A stretch of DNA of 64,000 nucleotides from Viola odorata. Taxonomy: Eukaryota > Streptophyta > Magnoliopsida > Malpighiales > Violaceae. Location of the stretch: positions 55,404,304 to 55,468,303 of the forward strand of contig OY829537.1 of assembly GCA_963691705.1 (NCBI GenBank), in the 5' to 3' direction. Below, piece after piece: positions 34,961-46,015 of the stretch. A program made the position numbers and the translations under genes. Below the pieces are notes generated by a model. That model made no database searches. It was not told where the DNA came from and was given only the letters and a program-made list of their open reading frames with translations. Each line of letters starts with the position of its first letter. Position 1 is the stretch's first letter.

Positions 34961-36208
34961 AAACTTCAAAAAGTATAAATAGTGCAAAAAATAACCAAAA
35001 GCGAAAATTAAGGAAAATTGTATCCTAATCAACGTTAAATTGTATTTTTGATTGCTCTCATCCTCACAAGAAAATAATATCAGATCAAATCAGCAGGCAC
35101 AACTTCAATTAGTCTATAATCAACGCTACAATATCTTCCAGCGTTATCCGATCCGCTGTCTGCTTCGCAATGTTCTCCAAGTGAGGCTTGACCAAGCAGA
35201 CTTGTCTTGGTCCAGAATGTAGCCATCAACCTGCCTCTTCCATATCTGCTAGATTTATGCGCAATTCTGCTCCTTTCTTACTCTTTGCCTCTTTAAGGTA
35301 GTCTCTTGTAATAATCGAATGATTTGTACCACAATCAATAACATACCATTCAGAAATACAAGAGATTAAGTGGTAAAAACCACTAAAATTAGAACTCAAT
35401 CAAATCCCCCCACACTTATACTGATGCTTGCCCTGAAGCATACTGACTCTAAAAAAAACAAAAAATATAGAAAAGTAGGAATTAGAGCACTCTTGTAGTC
35501 AACACCCATCCATCACAGAGAAGCATCAAACATTTTAATCCACACCTCCAAAATCGTATTATTAAAGCCTAACCAATACCCCAAACATCTTGAATATACA
35601 CAGTCATAATTTTAGTGCTCTATGACAAATTCATGCAAACTAGAATTCAAGCAACTGTTCCATCTTCCCTGACTTCGTATTTCATATAGATTGCTTGCAT
35701 TTTTTTTAAATTATTTTTTATCTTTTAATCGGGGTAGTTCTATGGATATTCCTACTTAGTGAGACAAGAATACCAGAGCCTTTGCAAGCAATTATTCTAT
35801 TCAAGGGTTCGTTTGATGGTTGCATGGCAATTCTATGTGTCAAGGATTTGCAAGGTGAGATAAAATAGTAGTGAATATTTCGTTTGCAGATTCTGGTGTT
35901 GAGCACCAAAATCATGAATATATGCACATAAGGGATGTTTAAAGAGTACCAAGAGTCCTACTCTTATAGGTATTGGAAATGTTAACCTAATTAATTTCCT
36001 TAATAATATGGTATGGAATTGTAAAATAAAGCATTCTTGCTACTTGTGTGAATGGACAAAATGTTCAACAACAAGATGGATTCTGATTCTTGAAAACAAC
36101 ACAGAACACAAAAATTCAAAAGAAAATCATGCAGAAAGAATTTAAAACAGACCCAAAATTTACCAAAAATCATGCAAAATAATTAAAATACTAAAAAGCA
36201 AGCAAAGT

Positions 36209-36209
<1 letters not shown>

Positions 36210-36256
<47 letters not shown>

Positions 36257-36266
36257 ACACACACAC
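36210..36266. repeat. Poly-C tract and (AC)n microsatellite
   Basis: A run of 33 C (36210-36242) is joined to 12 AC repeats. It expands the TGTGGGGGG motif of the antisense Athila-like element. The run length may be uncertain in the assembly. Confidence 0.85.
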
Positions 36267-36273
36267 TTATTGG

Positions 36274-36293
36274 ACACATTGTCCTCAATGTGT
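36274..36293. promoter_or_regulatory. Palindrome in the Athila-like spacer
   Basis: ACACATTGTCCTCAATGTGT has two perfect 8-base arms around a 4-base loop. It overlaps the recalled Athila motif AGGACAATGT. The function is unknown. Confidence 0.5.
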
Positions 36294-36388
36294 GAGAGGT
36301 GGGATAAAAATCATTCACTGACACAAAGGTATAAATGAAAACAGAGATATATACAAAAAGATAAAGGAAAGGTATAACTTGGGGGAAG

Positions 36389-37225
36389 TCAATTAGACTT
36401 AGAGTTTGAATCTGTGGGGTGCTGGGGAGTGGGTCTAGAAGGCATTGGTGGGACTAGTGCATGTGACTCATCAAACTTGTGGTGTAGGAGGATTAGGGAG
36501 TCAAGGATATTCTGATTCAGGAGAAAGGATTTTTTGTTGGTGTCCTGAATTGATTAGAGCAAGGCATTGGTTTGTTGCTGTGCTTACAGAAGAGTGGTAA
36601 GTTCCTAGGAAGGTGTTGGAGAAGATGAGGGAGCAGTTGGCTGCTCTTGGCCTTGGGATTTGTTAATCTGATGTTCCGCTTAAGCCGCTCTCTACCTGCC
36701 TAATGCTTCTTCTACCAACCTCTTTTGTTCTACAGATCCTGGGGCGATCCTCAATGGTGCTAACTGGTATACTCCTGCAAAGTGTCCTCTAAAAATCCTT
36801 TCCTCGCTAGGGGTGGTACCTACATTATAACATACAATGCCTTTCTCTAAATGGAAAAATCCCATTCGATCAAGGGCTTTTAAGTCAAGTAATTTGCGTG
36901 TTGGAAATTCATTTAATTTGATGGTTGGATCTAAGTTCCCTGAGAGGCTAGCGATCCTAGTGATCATGGACCCTAGGATCATCCTGCTCCCATAAGAACT
37001 GAGCTTTCTGGCCACCCAGTAAGTTAGGCTCACCTTGGGCCATTCGCAAGGCACCAAAGGATGAAGAGTTCATCCTCATTCAGGATCCCTGACTTCTTGG
37101 TGTTCCCACTGAGACAGATGGAGAGGATTCTATGGAGAATCCTGAGAACTGGATCACAAATCCTTGAGGCTTTGGACGAAGCATCAAAAATTACATCGGG
37201 ATCTTTAGTTAGAGTTCTAAAAACT
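36389..37225 (-). pseudogene. Athila ORF1-like protein fragment
   Basis: The minus strand reads DPVLRILHRILSICLSGNTK, then DELFILWCLANGPR and, after a frameshift near 37045, VSLTYWVARKLSSYGSRMIL. This resembles the Arabidopsis retrotransposon ORF-1 (Athila) family. The C-terminal part ends at a stop at 36389 after PTPQHPTDSNSKSN, with stops in between. The apparent start MADPTPQTSDSYQ belongs to the inserted LTR of element A, not to this gene; the true 5' part is displaced by that insertion. Confidence 0.6.
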
Positions 37226-37740
37226 TGATAAGAGTCTGAGGTTTGTGGAGTAGGATCGGCCAATGAGGGGCTGGTCGGGAACGCTATTCCGGTGTCTTCA
37301 TTACCTGTAAAGCACCGGAGGGGGTCTCCGGCGTAAACACTCCGATGCTTAAGTCAGTATGAGTGGAGAAAATAGTAGGGGTTCAGCACGCTGTCTTAAG
37401 CTTACCATCTTGTCTGGAAGGGTGGGGGTATTTATAGGTAAAGGAGGGATCTTACCGACAGGGGGTAGGCGTTATCTCTGGTAGATGTCGCTGGGGTGTT
37501 AGGGAGTGACTTCATGCGAGGTGACGTCATATGGAGTGACGTCATGCGTGACCTGGGATAGGATGTCACCATGCGGATGTCGCGTGAGAGCCCCCCCGCT
37601 GATGTCGACCATCCCAGGGCTGGCCGCCAGGCTAGGGATGGTAGGAACAGTGTCATGCCCCCCTTGGTAGGTACAGTGTTCTGACCTCGTCGCTAGGTGT
37701 GATGACGGAGATACCGCTAGGGTGGTGTCAATGGTTATCA
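37226..37740 (-). repeat. 3' LTR of element A (515 bp)
   Basis: On the + strand it starts TGATAAGAGTCTGAGG and ends ATGGTTATCA, giving TGATAA/TTATCA ends. It shares with 51108-51617 the TATA-like ATACCCCCAC region, the GATGTCGACCATCC block, the CTTAAGTC block and a CCGGAG...CTCCGG hairpin at 37313-37333. The inner flank TAAGCC.AACTGAAAACGAGC is also shared with the other LTR and includes the polypurine-tract position. Confidence 0.75.
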
Positions 37741-37878
37741 TAAGCCTAACTGAAAACGAGCCCGAGTGTTTACCAAGGGCTACTGCCTCATCTTCAGTCT
37801 TGTGTCTTCAGGGGTTTCTGCATTAATGAGGGCTCGACAGTCGATAAACACCTCTTTTTAGAACACTTTTCTCTGAGT

Positions 37879-37888
37879 CTATAAATAG
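37879..37888 (+). promoter_or_regulatory. TATA-like box of cassette gene 1 (A)
   Basis: CTATAAATAG, 63 bases upstream of the ATG at 37951. A counterpart CTATAAAT lies at 52536 in B. Confidence 0.55.
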
Positions 37889-37950
37889 GCCTTTTTTTTG
37901 CCCTTGTTTTCACAACAACTCTCTCAACTTTCTTCACCTCTTCTCGTTCA

Positions 37951-38334
37951 ATGGACGAAGTTACCAAAAACTTTCTGCTCTCTAAGGCTCACACCCAAAG
38001 GAACCTGACTCAAGCAGACATCGATTTTCTGGGATCGCTGAGCACCAAGACTTCTGAGGATATCTTGGAGCTCCAGGGAATAGCTTCACTGTAGGCTAGG
38101 CAGAATGCTGTCACCATGGATGACTTTAGCCCTGTAGAGAAGGCGGTGAAGCTGTCGGTGGCTGCCTCTCAAATTTAGCTACTTATTGCTATGCTGCAGC
38201 ATAGGAAGGATTTGCTGGGATGCTGCCTGAAGGGCATGAGGGCCTGCTCTTCCGAACTGACCACTCTTGCGGATGCCCTGAGGGATATTCCCTTTATGGA
38301 GTGGGAAGATGACGACGCTGGGTCGAATGTCTGA
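37951..38334 (+). pseudogene. Cassette gene 1 of element A (unknown function)
   Basis: Starts MDEVTKNFLLSKAHTQRN and runs through TKTSEDILELQG to a stop at 38092-38094. The same frame continues to a second stop (38176-38178) and then IAMLQHRKDLLGCCLKGMRA to the final stop at 38332-38334. The B copy matches throughout, including the stop corresponding to 38176. The protein would be small, soluble and helical; no family was recognised. An AATAAATAAAATG signal follows at 38417-38429. It lies antisense to pol. Confidence 0.5.
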
Positions 38335-38789
38335 CCAGTGGTGGGGATCCTTCTGCCATGCCTCTTTATGTTTCCTTTGGTGATATCCTCTGTAATCCCG
38401 GGCCGTTAGGCCCTTAAATAAATAAAATGTTTTCCTCGTTAGATTGTTGCGTTGTTGATGTTTTCCTTCCTCGTACAACATCTTGTTCGAAAAATAACCT
38501 CCGCACCCACCAACAGTGGGTTTAATGTCATGTCCCTTGGGATCCCGTACCTTTTCATTTACTTGACCGACACATAATAAATTTCTCTCCCAACTGCTCC
38601 CGAATTTATTTTGCGCCGTTTCTTCAGCATTAACGGATTGGGCAATGATCTCGGTGCCTTCTGGTTGGCGCAGACTTTCAACAGTTGTAGTTACAAAATC
38701 GGATCTTTCCCCCCAATAGCCGTTGCTCCTGATCGTATTAACTACTTTCGAAAACACGCGAGAAGGCAGGAGCACTTCCTTGTCTTGGC

Positions 38790-38799
38790 TATATAATGG
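38790..38799 (+). promoter_or_regulatory. TATA-like box of cassette gene 2 (A)
   Basis: CTATATAATG, 70 bases before the ATG at 38869. The B copy has CTATTTAA at 53363. Confidence 0.5.
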
Positions 38800-38868
38800 G
38801 GCTCTTTCTCTCTTTTTCCTGTTCATCCCTCTTCTTCTCATTTCTTTCTTACTATTGCCGATATTTTC

Positions 38869-39354
38869 ATGGCTGACTCATGTTTTTTATATACTGCTGT
38901 TCGTGACTCTCCCCCGACTCCTCCGACTTCGCTAGACTCTGACCATCCTCCTTCCTCGCCTCCGTGGAGGCCCAACAAACACCTTACCAAATGCCGGGGT
39001 CGCAAGAATCCGACAAAAACAAAGAAGAAGGCCTTCGAGTCTTTCTTTGCCGGCTATGAGCCTCACTACTTCGCGCTACAGAAGGGTGATGAAGTGCTAC
39101 TGTCTGCCCCTCGTCCTCCTTCAGAGGAGAGAGTCTCTACTCCGAATGTCAACTCAGCGGCATCTACTATGGGGGAGGGCTCCCACGCCACTTCAATAAA
39201 GGAGGCTGCTCCCGCGACAAGCCCTGTGCCTAGGCTTGGCCAAAGGCCCTACAGGATTGGCGAGCCTTCTCCTTCCTACAATAGTGGGTTGCCGTCGCCT
39301 CCAGAGGACTACGATTACTACTATGACATGGACTGGGCTAATGAGGATTGACAC
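38869..39354 (+). CDS. Cassette gene 2 of element A: Pro/Ser-rich protein with acidic C terminus
   Basis: An intact 161-codon frame. It starts MADSCFLYTAVRDSPPTPP, then a Pro/Ser-rich part, a basic stretch (CRGRKNPTKTKKK, possible nuclear signal), a conserved FFAGY, and an acidic tail DYDYYYDMDWANED. The B copy keeps DSPPTPPTS, PPSPPWRP, the basic stretch and an acidic end, but the middle is diverged. It is predicted to be disordered. It is followed by an AATAAAATG signal at about 39393. No known family was recognised. Confidence 0.6.
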
Positions 39355-39844
39355 ATGTATGTCATGCTTATTGTAGATGCCGCTGGCTTTTTAAATAAAA
39401 TGATATTATGATTTTCCCTTCTTTACTTTCATGTTGTGCTGTCTCATGGGGTAACTGACGCTGACCAGCTATTTGCCGCTTCATATATCCATATTTTTTG
39501 ACTTCTTGTAATTCACGATGCTTCATTTGCGAAGTTCGAGGCGAGTGCTTGACTTTAAGTTTCCTGTCAGGGTCTTTCTACGTGTCGCTTTTATTTTACA
39601 CGTGTCTTGCTGTGACGGGTTGCCTGGCTGCCTGGTTTCCAGCCGTCTCTTTTAAAAGGAAATTCACTCCTTCTTTCTACCCTTTTGCTCTTCTTTTAAA
39701 TTTCACATTTCTCTTTGCTTTTTCACTCGCTCTGAGGAAATTCTCTCGTTCGTATCCAGATGATCCGCCTATTAATTTCGGTCTTCTTTTTCAAGGTATT
39801 CTGCTCGATCTTGCTTTGATTTTTCTTTTTGCTACTTATCTGTC

Positions 39845-41828
39845 ATGCCTCGCACAAGATCTCAGTCCGACTCTCTGGTTATTCCTAGGGCAGGCTCTCG
39901 AGATCCTGAAATCGAAAACACCCATAGCATCTTTACTTGCCCCACTGTTCTGCATCTCGAATTAGAAAGGAATGGTATTACTTTCCCCAGTGGTTACCGT
40001 CCTTCTATTCCTGCTAGCACCATGAGTCTCCATAGCAGACTTTGGGGAACTCGTAGGATGCTTTATTTTAAGATGTTTCAGTATGGGTTCAACCTCCCTG
40101 TTCATACCACACTAGAGAATGTGCTGCGTGAGTATGGGCTTAACCCTGCGCAGATCACCCCTTCCTCGTGGAGTGGCATCTACGCTTTCCTTCGCGCTTG
40201 CGAGTTGAAAAATATTCTCATTCCTTCTGTCACTTTGTTTCGCAAGTTTTTGACTCTAGTCTGCCGCAACGGCTTCGTTGATATTACCCCAAGGTGGGGT
40301 GATGCCTTAGTCGGGCCTTTTTGGCAAAGGTTTCAAGGATTTGAGGAGAGCGTCGAAGACTGGAAGAGCGGTTTATTTATTGTCGAATTACCCTCCTATC
40401 TGTGGCGCTTTGAATTCAACATGGATGTTGTTAATTGGGTGAAGCTAGGGGTTCTGTCTAGGGAAGAGTTAGGCCAGGCCAACGCCTTGTTGGAGATGGA
40501 GTCGTCTTTCCAGATCTGAAACTTTACCTTGTATAGGCCTTTGTCTGAGTGCACCATAGGTGAGTTTTTGGGCTTTGTCGTTATCTTGCTTATCCCTTTT
40601 TTACTAACATAACTTCTCGCAGGGGAGATCGCCGCTCGTCCACTTCCAAAGGGGGTCTGGCTCTAGTTCGCCAATAATTGAGACAAAGATATTTTCTTAC
40701 GGGGTCGAGGATATGGAGGACATGGATACAGAGCTGAGTCTTCGACCAGCCTCCACAACTCAGCGAAAGAGGCTGAGGGAGGAGAGCGAGACTCAGGTGG
40801 CGAAGATGGCTGCTCGGCCTACCTCTGCCCCAGCGACAACCCCTGTCGCTCCTCGCGCTGCCGCTTCACCTGGTACCACTAGAGAAGTTGCCGCGCTGCC
40901 AGGCGACACTTCTTTGACTCCGAGGTCGTCTCCTTCCAACGGGGTTCCCGCATCTGCGATGGTATCGCCGTCGGTGGCAGACTCTACTCCAGTCATGGAG
41001 CCTCCCCATTCGCCCATTGGTTCCTGCATCCCTGACGTGGTGGCACCAGTTCAGGGTACTACTGGTCCTTTTTGCTTTCCGCCAAAGTCTCCTTGTCCGT
41101 TGTTCCTTACTTCCATTCGAGATACCGGTGGTTCAGTCAATAGTTCTGTCCCTTCCTTTGTTGCTGATCTTTCCACTGACGGGCCCTGAGGGGCCCCTTC
41201 CCATCGACTACATTTGTCGAAGTTCGGGACTGACGGGTTTCGTGCCTTGGGCGTATCAGACCCCTTGTCGCGAGACCAACCCACGACTATCTTGGCCTAC
41301 GAGATGTTTCGCGTCCCTGAGGATGAGAATAGGTTACTGCAGCTTCCTCCTGAGGTTCAGCGTGCGCGCATTATGAATAACTACCTTGCCGTCTTTCGGG
41401 AACTTCATTACTTTATCAAGGCCCACGGTGAGCAGTTCCAAGATCCTGGTGCCTTGGCTAAAGTGGAAGAGCTGACGCGGCTCCAGAAACGTACTCAAGC
41501 CGAACTGCGCGAGTGCCGTGCTGACCTTGCTCGGGAGAGGTCTAGAGGAAAGGCCAAGGTTGAAGCTTTGGAGGCTGAGTTGGTGGCTAAAAGGAAGAAG
41601 AATTCTCTTCTTCACGAAGAGATATCGTCTCGTGATGCTAATTTGGCGAAGGCTTCGTCAAAGGTGACTTGGTGGAAAAAGAAGGCCATACAAGCCTTTA
41701 CTACTGGGTTCGTAGATCAGTGCCGCGGTAGGGCTATTGATCTTGCTATGGTTGCCGAGTATGCCTCCGCAAAAATGAAAGAGATTGATGAGAGCCAAGA
41801 AGGCTTCTTTTCCTCCGAAGAGGAGTGA
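39845..41828 (+). pseudogene. Cassette gene 3 of element A: 'putative gypsy type transposon'-like protein with coiled coil
   Basis: Exon 1 (39845-40559) begins MPRTRSQSDSLVIPRAGS and contains LYFKMFQYGFNLPVHTTLEN, then TPSSWSGIYAFLRACELKNI, the signature of the plant family often called Transposase_28 (PF04195), from memory. A stop at 40517-40519 breaks it. A 63-nt intron (40560-40622, GTGAGT...CTCGCAG with CTAAC branch-like site) follows at phase 1. Exon 2 has a Pro/Ser/Ala-rich linker (40713-41189) and a coiled coil (about 41460-41660; AELRECRADLARERSRGKAK) ending FFSSEEE. A frame change is needed near 40660 and another near 41190. A TATA-like TTTAAAAGG lies at 39651, and AATAAATC follows at about 41950. 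Confidence 0.6.
40560..40622 (+). other. Intron of cassette gene 3 (A)
   Basis: 63 nt, GTGAGTTTTTGG to CTTCTCGCAG, phase 1, with TTTACTAACAT 20 bases before the acceptor. It is at the same position and phase as 55040-55106. Confidence 0.65.
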
Positions 41829-42298
41829 TGAGACGACACCCCTGCAAGACCCATTCGATGCCGGTTGATTGAGGTGTCGCTTTACTGTCTGTTCTGCTGT
41901 TGTACTATTTTTTCTATTTGAACTTTGATATCGCCTCCTTCATTGTGATAACTAATAAATCTTGTATATTTGGCCAAATAACACATGTACCTTGGCGGTG
42001 TCGCCTTCCTGTTGGGTTTGCTTATCGCTTGTCTGCTTTTTACATGTCGTGACATTGCAACTTGCCTTCTCTTTCGTTAGTCCTGACTCCAATGCTCTGA
42101 TCTCTTTTGTCTGATACAAAAGAGACAGTCATGATGCTCTGTGCACACGTGTCCACAGAGGGTAGCGCTAGGGGAATGGTGAGGCTGAAAGCGTCTTTTC
42201 ACTCGCCTGGGACTGTACCCGTTTCCCGCGTCCTTTGTTTTTGACACGTCACCCGCACAATGATCGCTTGATCTGTTGTTTCACTTAAGCCTTAGGGT

Positions 42299-42309
42299 TA
42301 TATTATAAT
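42299..42309 (+). promoter_or_regulatory. TATA-like box of cassette gene 4 (A)
   Basis: TATATTATAAT after CTTAGGGT, 155 bases before the ATG at 42464. B has the related TTAGGGTTATAAAA at 57018-57030. Confidence 0.5.
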
Positions 42310-42463
42310 CGTACCCGTTTCTCATCTTTTGCTGCTCTGCTTCTCTCTTAAGAGAGAAAAAACACAACTTCTCTTCCTTTCGCTGCGATTCGCCGTCACC
42401 TGGGTGCCCTAACCTTCTTCCCAAAAAGGTACCTTCTACTCTACCCTTAGCTTAGCCTTATTC

Positions 42464-44764
42464 ATGGCTCGTAATCGTCGTTATTCCCAACCCCAATCTG
42501 TTGGGGAAGGAGATATTGAGAATACCGTCTCCACCATTGCTTCCACCGCCGTCCTTCGGCGGCGGTTGCGAAATTATAATGCCAATCTTGATCATTTGGA
42601 TGGGTATTCCACTGAGGTTGCCCCTAGGTCGCTTCGTCTCAACAGTGAGCTGCCTGGCAATCGTAGGATTCTTTATGCAAAAATGTTTAACTATGGCTTT
42701 CGCCTCCCCCTGGATCCTCTGATTGTAGAATTGTTTTCTGAATTTGATTTGAACGCTGCCCAGTTAAGACCGAATGCTTACTGTGGCATTTATGCCTTTA
42801 TAGCTCTCTGTAGGCATGTAGGGATTGAATCCCCTTCTCTGTTGTTGCTTCGATCCCTTTTTCAACTGTATAACCATAGTAATGGTGTCATAGCCATATC
42901 GCCTCGCTATGACGATGACTCACTAAAACCCTTCACTTGGAAATTATTGCATCTTGAATCTTCTGTTGACGCTTGGAAGAAGGGGTTTTTTATCGTCACT
43001 TTGCCTGAGCCTTTGTGGCGAAGTGGGTTTAATTTAAGCATTAGGGATGGCGCTTGGGGTGGGAGGCCGCACCTAGGATCAGTTGAGCAAGGTTGGCTGG
43101 ATAAATTGCTCAACCTGACAGGGATTCCTGGTGTTCATACTCGCGAGCTTGCGTGCCGGGGTGAAATCCGAGGCTGTATCCAAAGTGAGCACCCTCCGTT
43201 TCATTCGTTCTTCCCTGTCGGTACTAACTCTAATGTTTTTTTCTTATTCCTGCAGATCCTCCAGCCGGGTGGAAACCCGAGTGTATTAAGAAACGAGAAA
43301 AAAGAGCTCAGCAAAAAGAGAAAAAGAGGCTCTTGCCGCTACTGCTGGTGTCGCTGCTAACGTTGCGCACCCGTCCACTTCTGCGCCTGGGTCTTCTTCT
43401 CGTCCTCAAGCGGAAGTTACTGCCGCTTCGGCCACTAAGCCAATTTCTTCCACAAGCGCGGACCCTACTGAAGCGTTATCTTCTCGACCTCGAGTTTCCA
43501 AGAGGAAGAGGAGGACTATCCGTATCCGCGTCATCGCTCCTACTCGCCCTGTTGTTTCGGTTTCCGAGGTTGTTCTTCCAAATTCTTTGTAAATTTATTA
43601 TTTCATTTACTTGCCTCTTTATTCTCTTAATTTTTCTCCGCAGGGTACTGCTGCTGTTTCTTCTACTGCTCCTTCGTCCGACGGTATGGACCTGACGCAT
43701 ATTCTTGGTCCTAAGAGGCCCCGCCTCGGCGAGGGTACCCCATCATCGGATGGGCTTGCCGCCGATCAGGAAAGGCAAGATGGTGCCGTTGGTACTGGCC
43801 CCTTGCCGAGCGATCAATTTCCTTCTTCTTTAGCCGCATCATCTCCTCATCCTAGCAATCCACTGGGCTTCCTAGGTGACCTATCAGAGAGCGACTTTCC
43901 TCCTTTCCTGGCCGGCGGTTTTAACCTTGTCGTAGGAACATCCTCTCGCTCTCCTCCGTCTCCTTCTGACGTCTTCTTTGTCCCTGCGGTCACTCAAACA
44001 ATCTCTCCTTCCCTTGCGTCCGCCGAGACTCCCCGCTTGGTGGCTGACTTGAGTACCATGATTTCTGGCGGGACCGCCACCCACCAAGTCGACTTAAGCA
44101 ACATTCGTCAACGCAGGTTCTCAGTGTTAGGGGTGACAGCTCTTTGGCGACATCTGCTTACTTGGCGGCGCATATGTTTTCGCTTGAGGAGGAGGAGCGG
44201 GCTTTCCTCTCTCATGCCCACGGTGAGGAACTGCAGCGGATACGTACTCAACTATTCTCTGCCCTTCAGGACTTCCACTACTGGTCCAAGGATGTGACGA
44301 AGCAAGTGAGCTCTCTCAGCTCTTCCTCCCAGGAATGGCGTGACACTAATCGTCAACTTTTGGAGGAAATTAACAGGAACCAAGAGGAGCTTGGGAGGAA
44401 TCGAGAAGAGTTGAGGAAATATGCCGAAGAGCGGCAGAATATGGAAGCCAGCTTGGCAGCTATGAGAGGACAGTTAGAGGAGGCTAAAGGGCGCGAAGCC
44501 ACAAAGGATGTCGACCTGCAATCAGAACCAGGTCGAAATGCCGCGCTTGAGGAGGAAACAACGGACAAGTGCAAGTGGTTCTCAGAACAGACTGCGGGCA
44601 TCATGGCCGACTGCTTTATTGAGCGCTATAGCCGAGATAAGTTTGATGTCGCTGCTATCATCCAGCTCCTCAAAAACAAGTCAGGGGGCCTTACGGAGGA
44701 GGGCTATTACCGGGTGAAGAGGGCACGCGGGAGCGAGGAGGACGACGGCCTGCCAGGGCCATAG
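42464..44764 (+). pseudogene. Cassette gene 4 of element A: paralogue of gene 3, two introns
   Basis: Exon 1 (42464-43184) starts MARNRRYSQPQSVGEGDIEN and contains NRRILYAKMFNYGFRLPLDP and NAYCGIYAFIALCRHVGIES, related to the same regions of gene 3. Introns: 43185-43255 (GTGAGC...CCTGCAG, phase 1) and 43589-43643 (GTAAAT...CTCCGCAG, 55 nt). The middle is Pro/Ser-rich with a KRKRRTIRIR basic patch. The C-terminal part (44144-44764) is a coiled coil rich in Glu/Arg (ELGRNREELRKYAEERQN) and ends DDGLPGP. At least two one-base shifts (near 43335 and 44140) break the joined frame. Probably nuclear; the role is unknown. Confidence 0.6.
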
Positions 44765-45418
44765 ATTTTCTTGTTTTTCTCTTCATACGTCGGGTGTCCT
44801 CCCTTTTTGCTCTTTTGTGTTTCAAGGCTTTTTGCTTATACAAGCTTCTGCTCTTGTATGAACAACGTACATATTTTTGCCGTAACTTTACTTTACCGAT
44901 GGTCTTTCTTAATTCGTTGCTATTTATTCCCGGATTTGTAACACCAATATTGGTAGAGTGATGCCGCACACACATTCGAGCCTTCTTCGTAGGGCCATAA
45001 CATGTAGTTTTCAAAGCGGCATTGCGCTTTTCTCCTCTTCATGAGGGCCCGTGCGATCAAACAGAGTTGGCGTTCTAAATCATCTCGAACCGCCCTTAGG
45101 GTAATCAGATGACCGTCATTCGGTCGGGATACTTTACCTTTCCATGACATCATTACTTTCTCGGGTGCTTCGTCACCTCGACGCTTTCCCCATTTTCCTG
45201 CGCATTTTCACTTATAGTTTATATTAGTAACGACATGTGACAAAAGGTCTTAATTACCTTGGGGTGTTGCCGCGTATTCTCCAAGCTCACTTGGCGCGCT
45301 CCCCCCGGAGATGTCGCTCGTGTCACATACTCATCCAGCCATCTTCACCGGGTTTGTTCCTTCCGGTTACTCGCTGGAGTATCGTGACTTCTCATATTTC
45401 CTCAGTTGGCCGAGAAGT
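44765..45418. other. Spacer between the antisense cassette and pol of element A
   Basis: No gene. It would hold the 3' ends of both the rightward cassette transcript and the leftward pol transcript. Confidence 0.4.
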
Positions 45419-45925
45419 GCCTCATCTCAGTGAGCCGCCTGATCAAGGCCGACCATCACGAGGATAGGACTTTTCACTCCTCAGCGTTGTCACCTCGCAC
45501 CTCAAAACGTGCCTAGTCTTAACGATGTGCCTGTGTTAGCGCCACCATCGCAAGGGTAGGATTTTCACTTTCGGGGTAGAGTTTTTATCTTCCCTGGGGT
45601 CGTGCCTCATCTTAGTGATCAACCGCCTATGTGAGCACGGGTTGTCACAAGGGTAGGTTTTGCACTCCCAGGGGAGTCGGGGGGTGCCTCGTCTCGGTAT
45701 ACCGCCTATGTGAGCATTGGTATCCCAGGATAGGACTTTTCACTCCCGACAGTGTTGGATCATGTCTCATCTTAGTGAGCCGCCTGATCAAGGCCGACCT
45801 CACAAGGATAGAACTTTTCACTTCCAGCACCATATATTTCCAGGGTCGCCGGGGCGTGCCTCATCTTGGTGGCCCGTCTGTGTTAGCCCGGCCTGCCACA
45901 AGGTTAAGACTTTTCACTCCTGATA
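45419..45925. repeat. Degenerate tandem repeat, units ~60-70 bp at ~85-bp spacing
   Basis: Units read CGTGCCTCATCTTAGTGAGC, CGCCTGATCAAGGCCGACC, TCACAAGGATAGGACTTTTC and ACTCC. About six imperfect copies end near 45480, 45570, 45669, 45746, 45826 and 45920. One or two copies in opposite orientation occur at 63899-64000 just after the pol of element C, the equivalent place. Confidence 0.7.
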
Positions 45926-46015
45926 CCCTTTCCTCTGTTATCTGCACACCACAGACAACCAACAAAGAACATGAGATATCTCCAAAATAATTGTTAGATC
46001 ATGTGCCACGGCATG

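Larger units (their letters stand above)
34961..37225 (-). mobile_element. Athila-like Ty3/Gypsy fragment, antisense
   Basis: The minus strand carries an ORF like the Athila ORF1 family and then the landmark TTGAGGACAATGTGT and AAGTGTGGGGG motifs seen in Athila-group elements as I recall them. A second GCATCAGTATAAGTGTGGGGG occurs at 35407-35428. No RT was seen. The right edge at 37225 is cut by element A; the 5 bp there are AAACT. Confidence 0.6.

Noticed and set aside
37030..37263. 78-codon minus ORF as a gene with its own start
   Set aside because: Its first 13 codons come from the LTR of element A and the rest from the interrupted Athila ORF; it is a chimera made by insertion.
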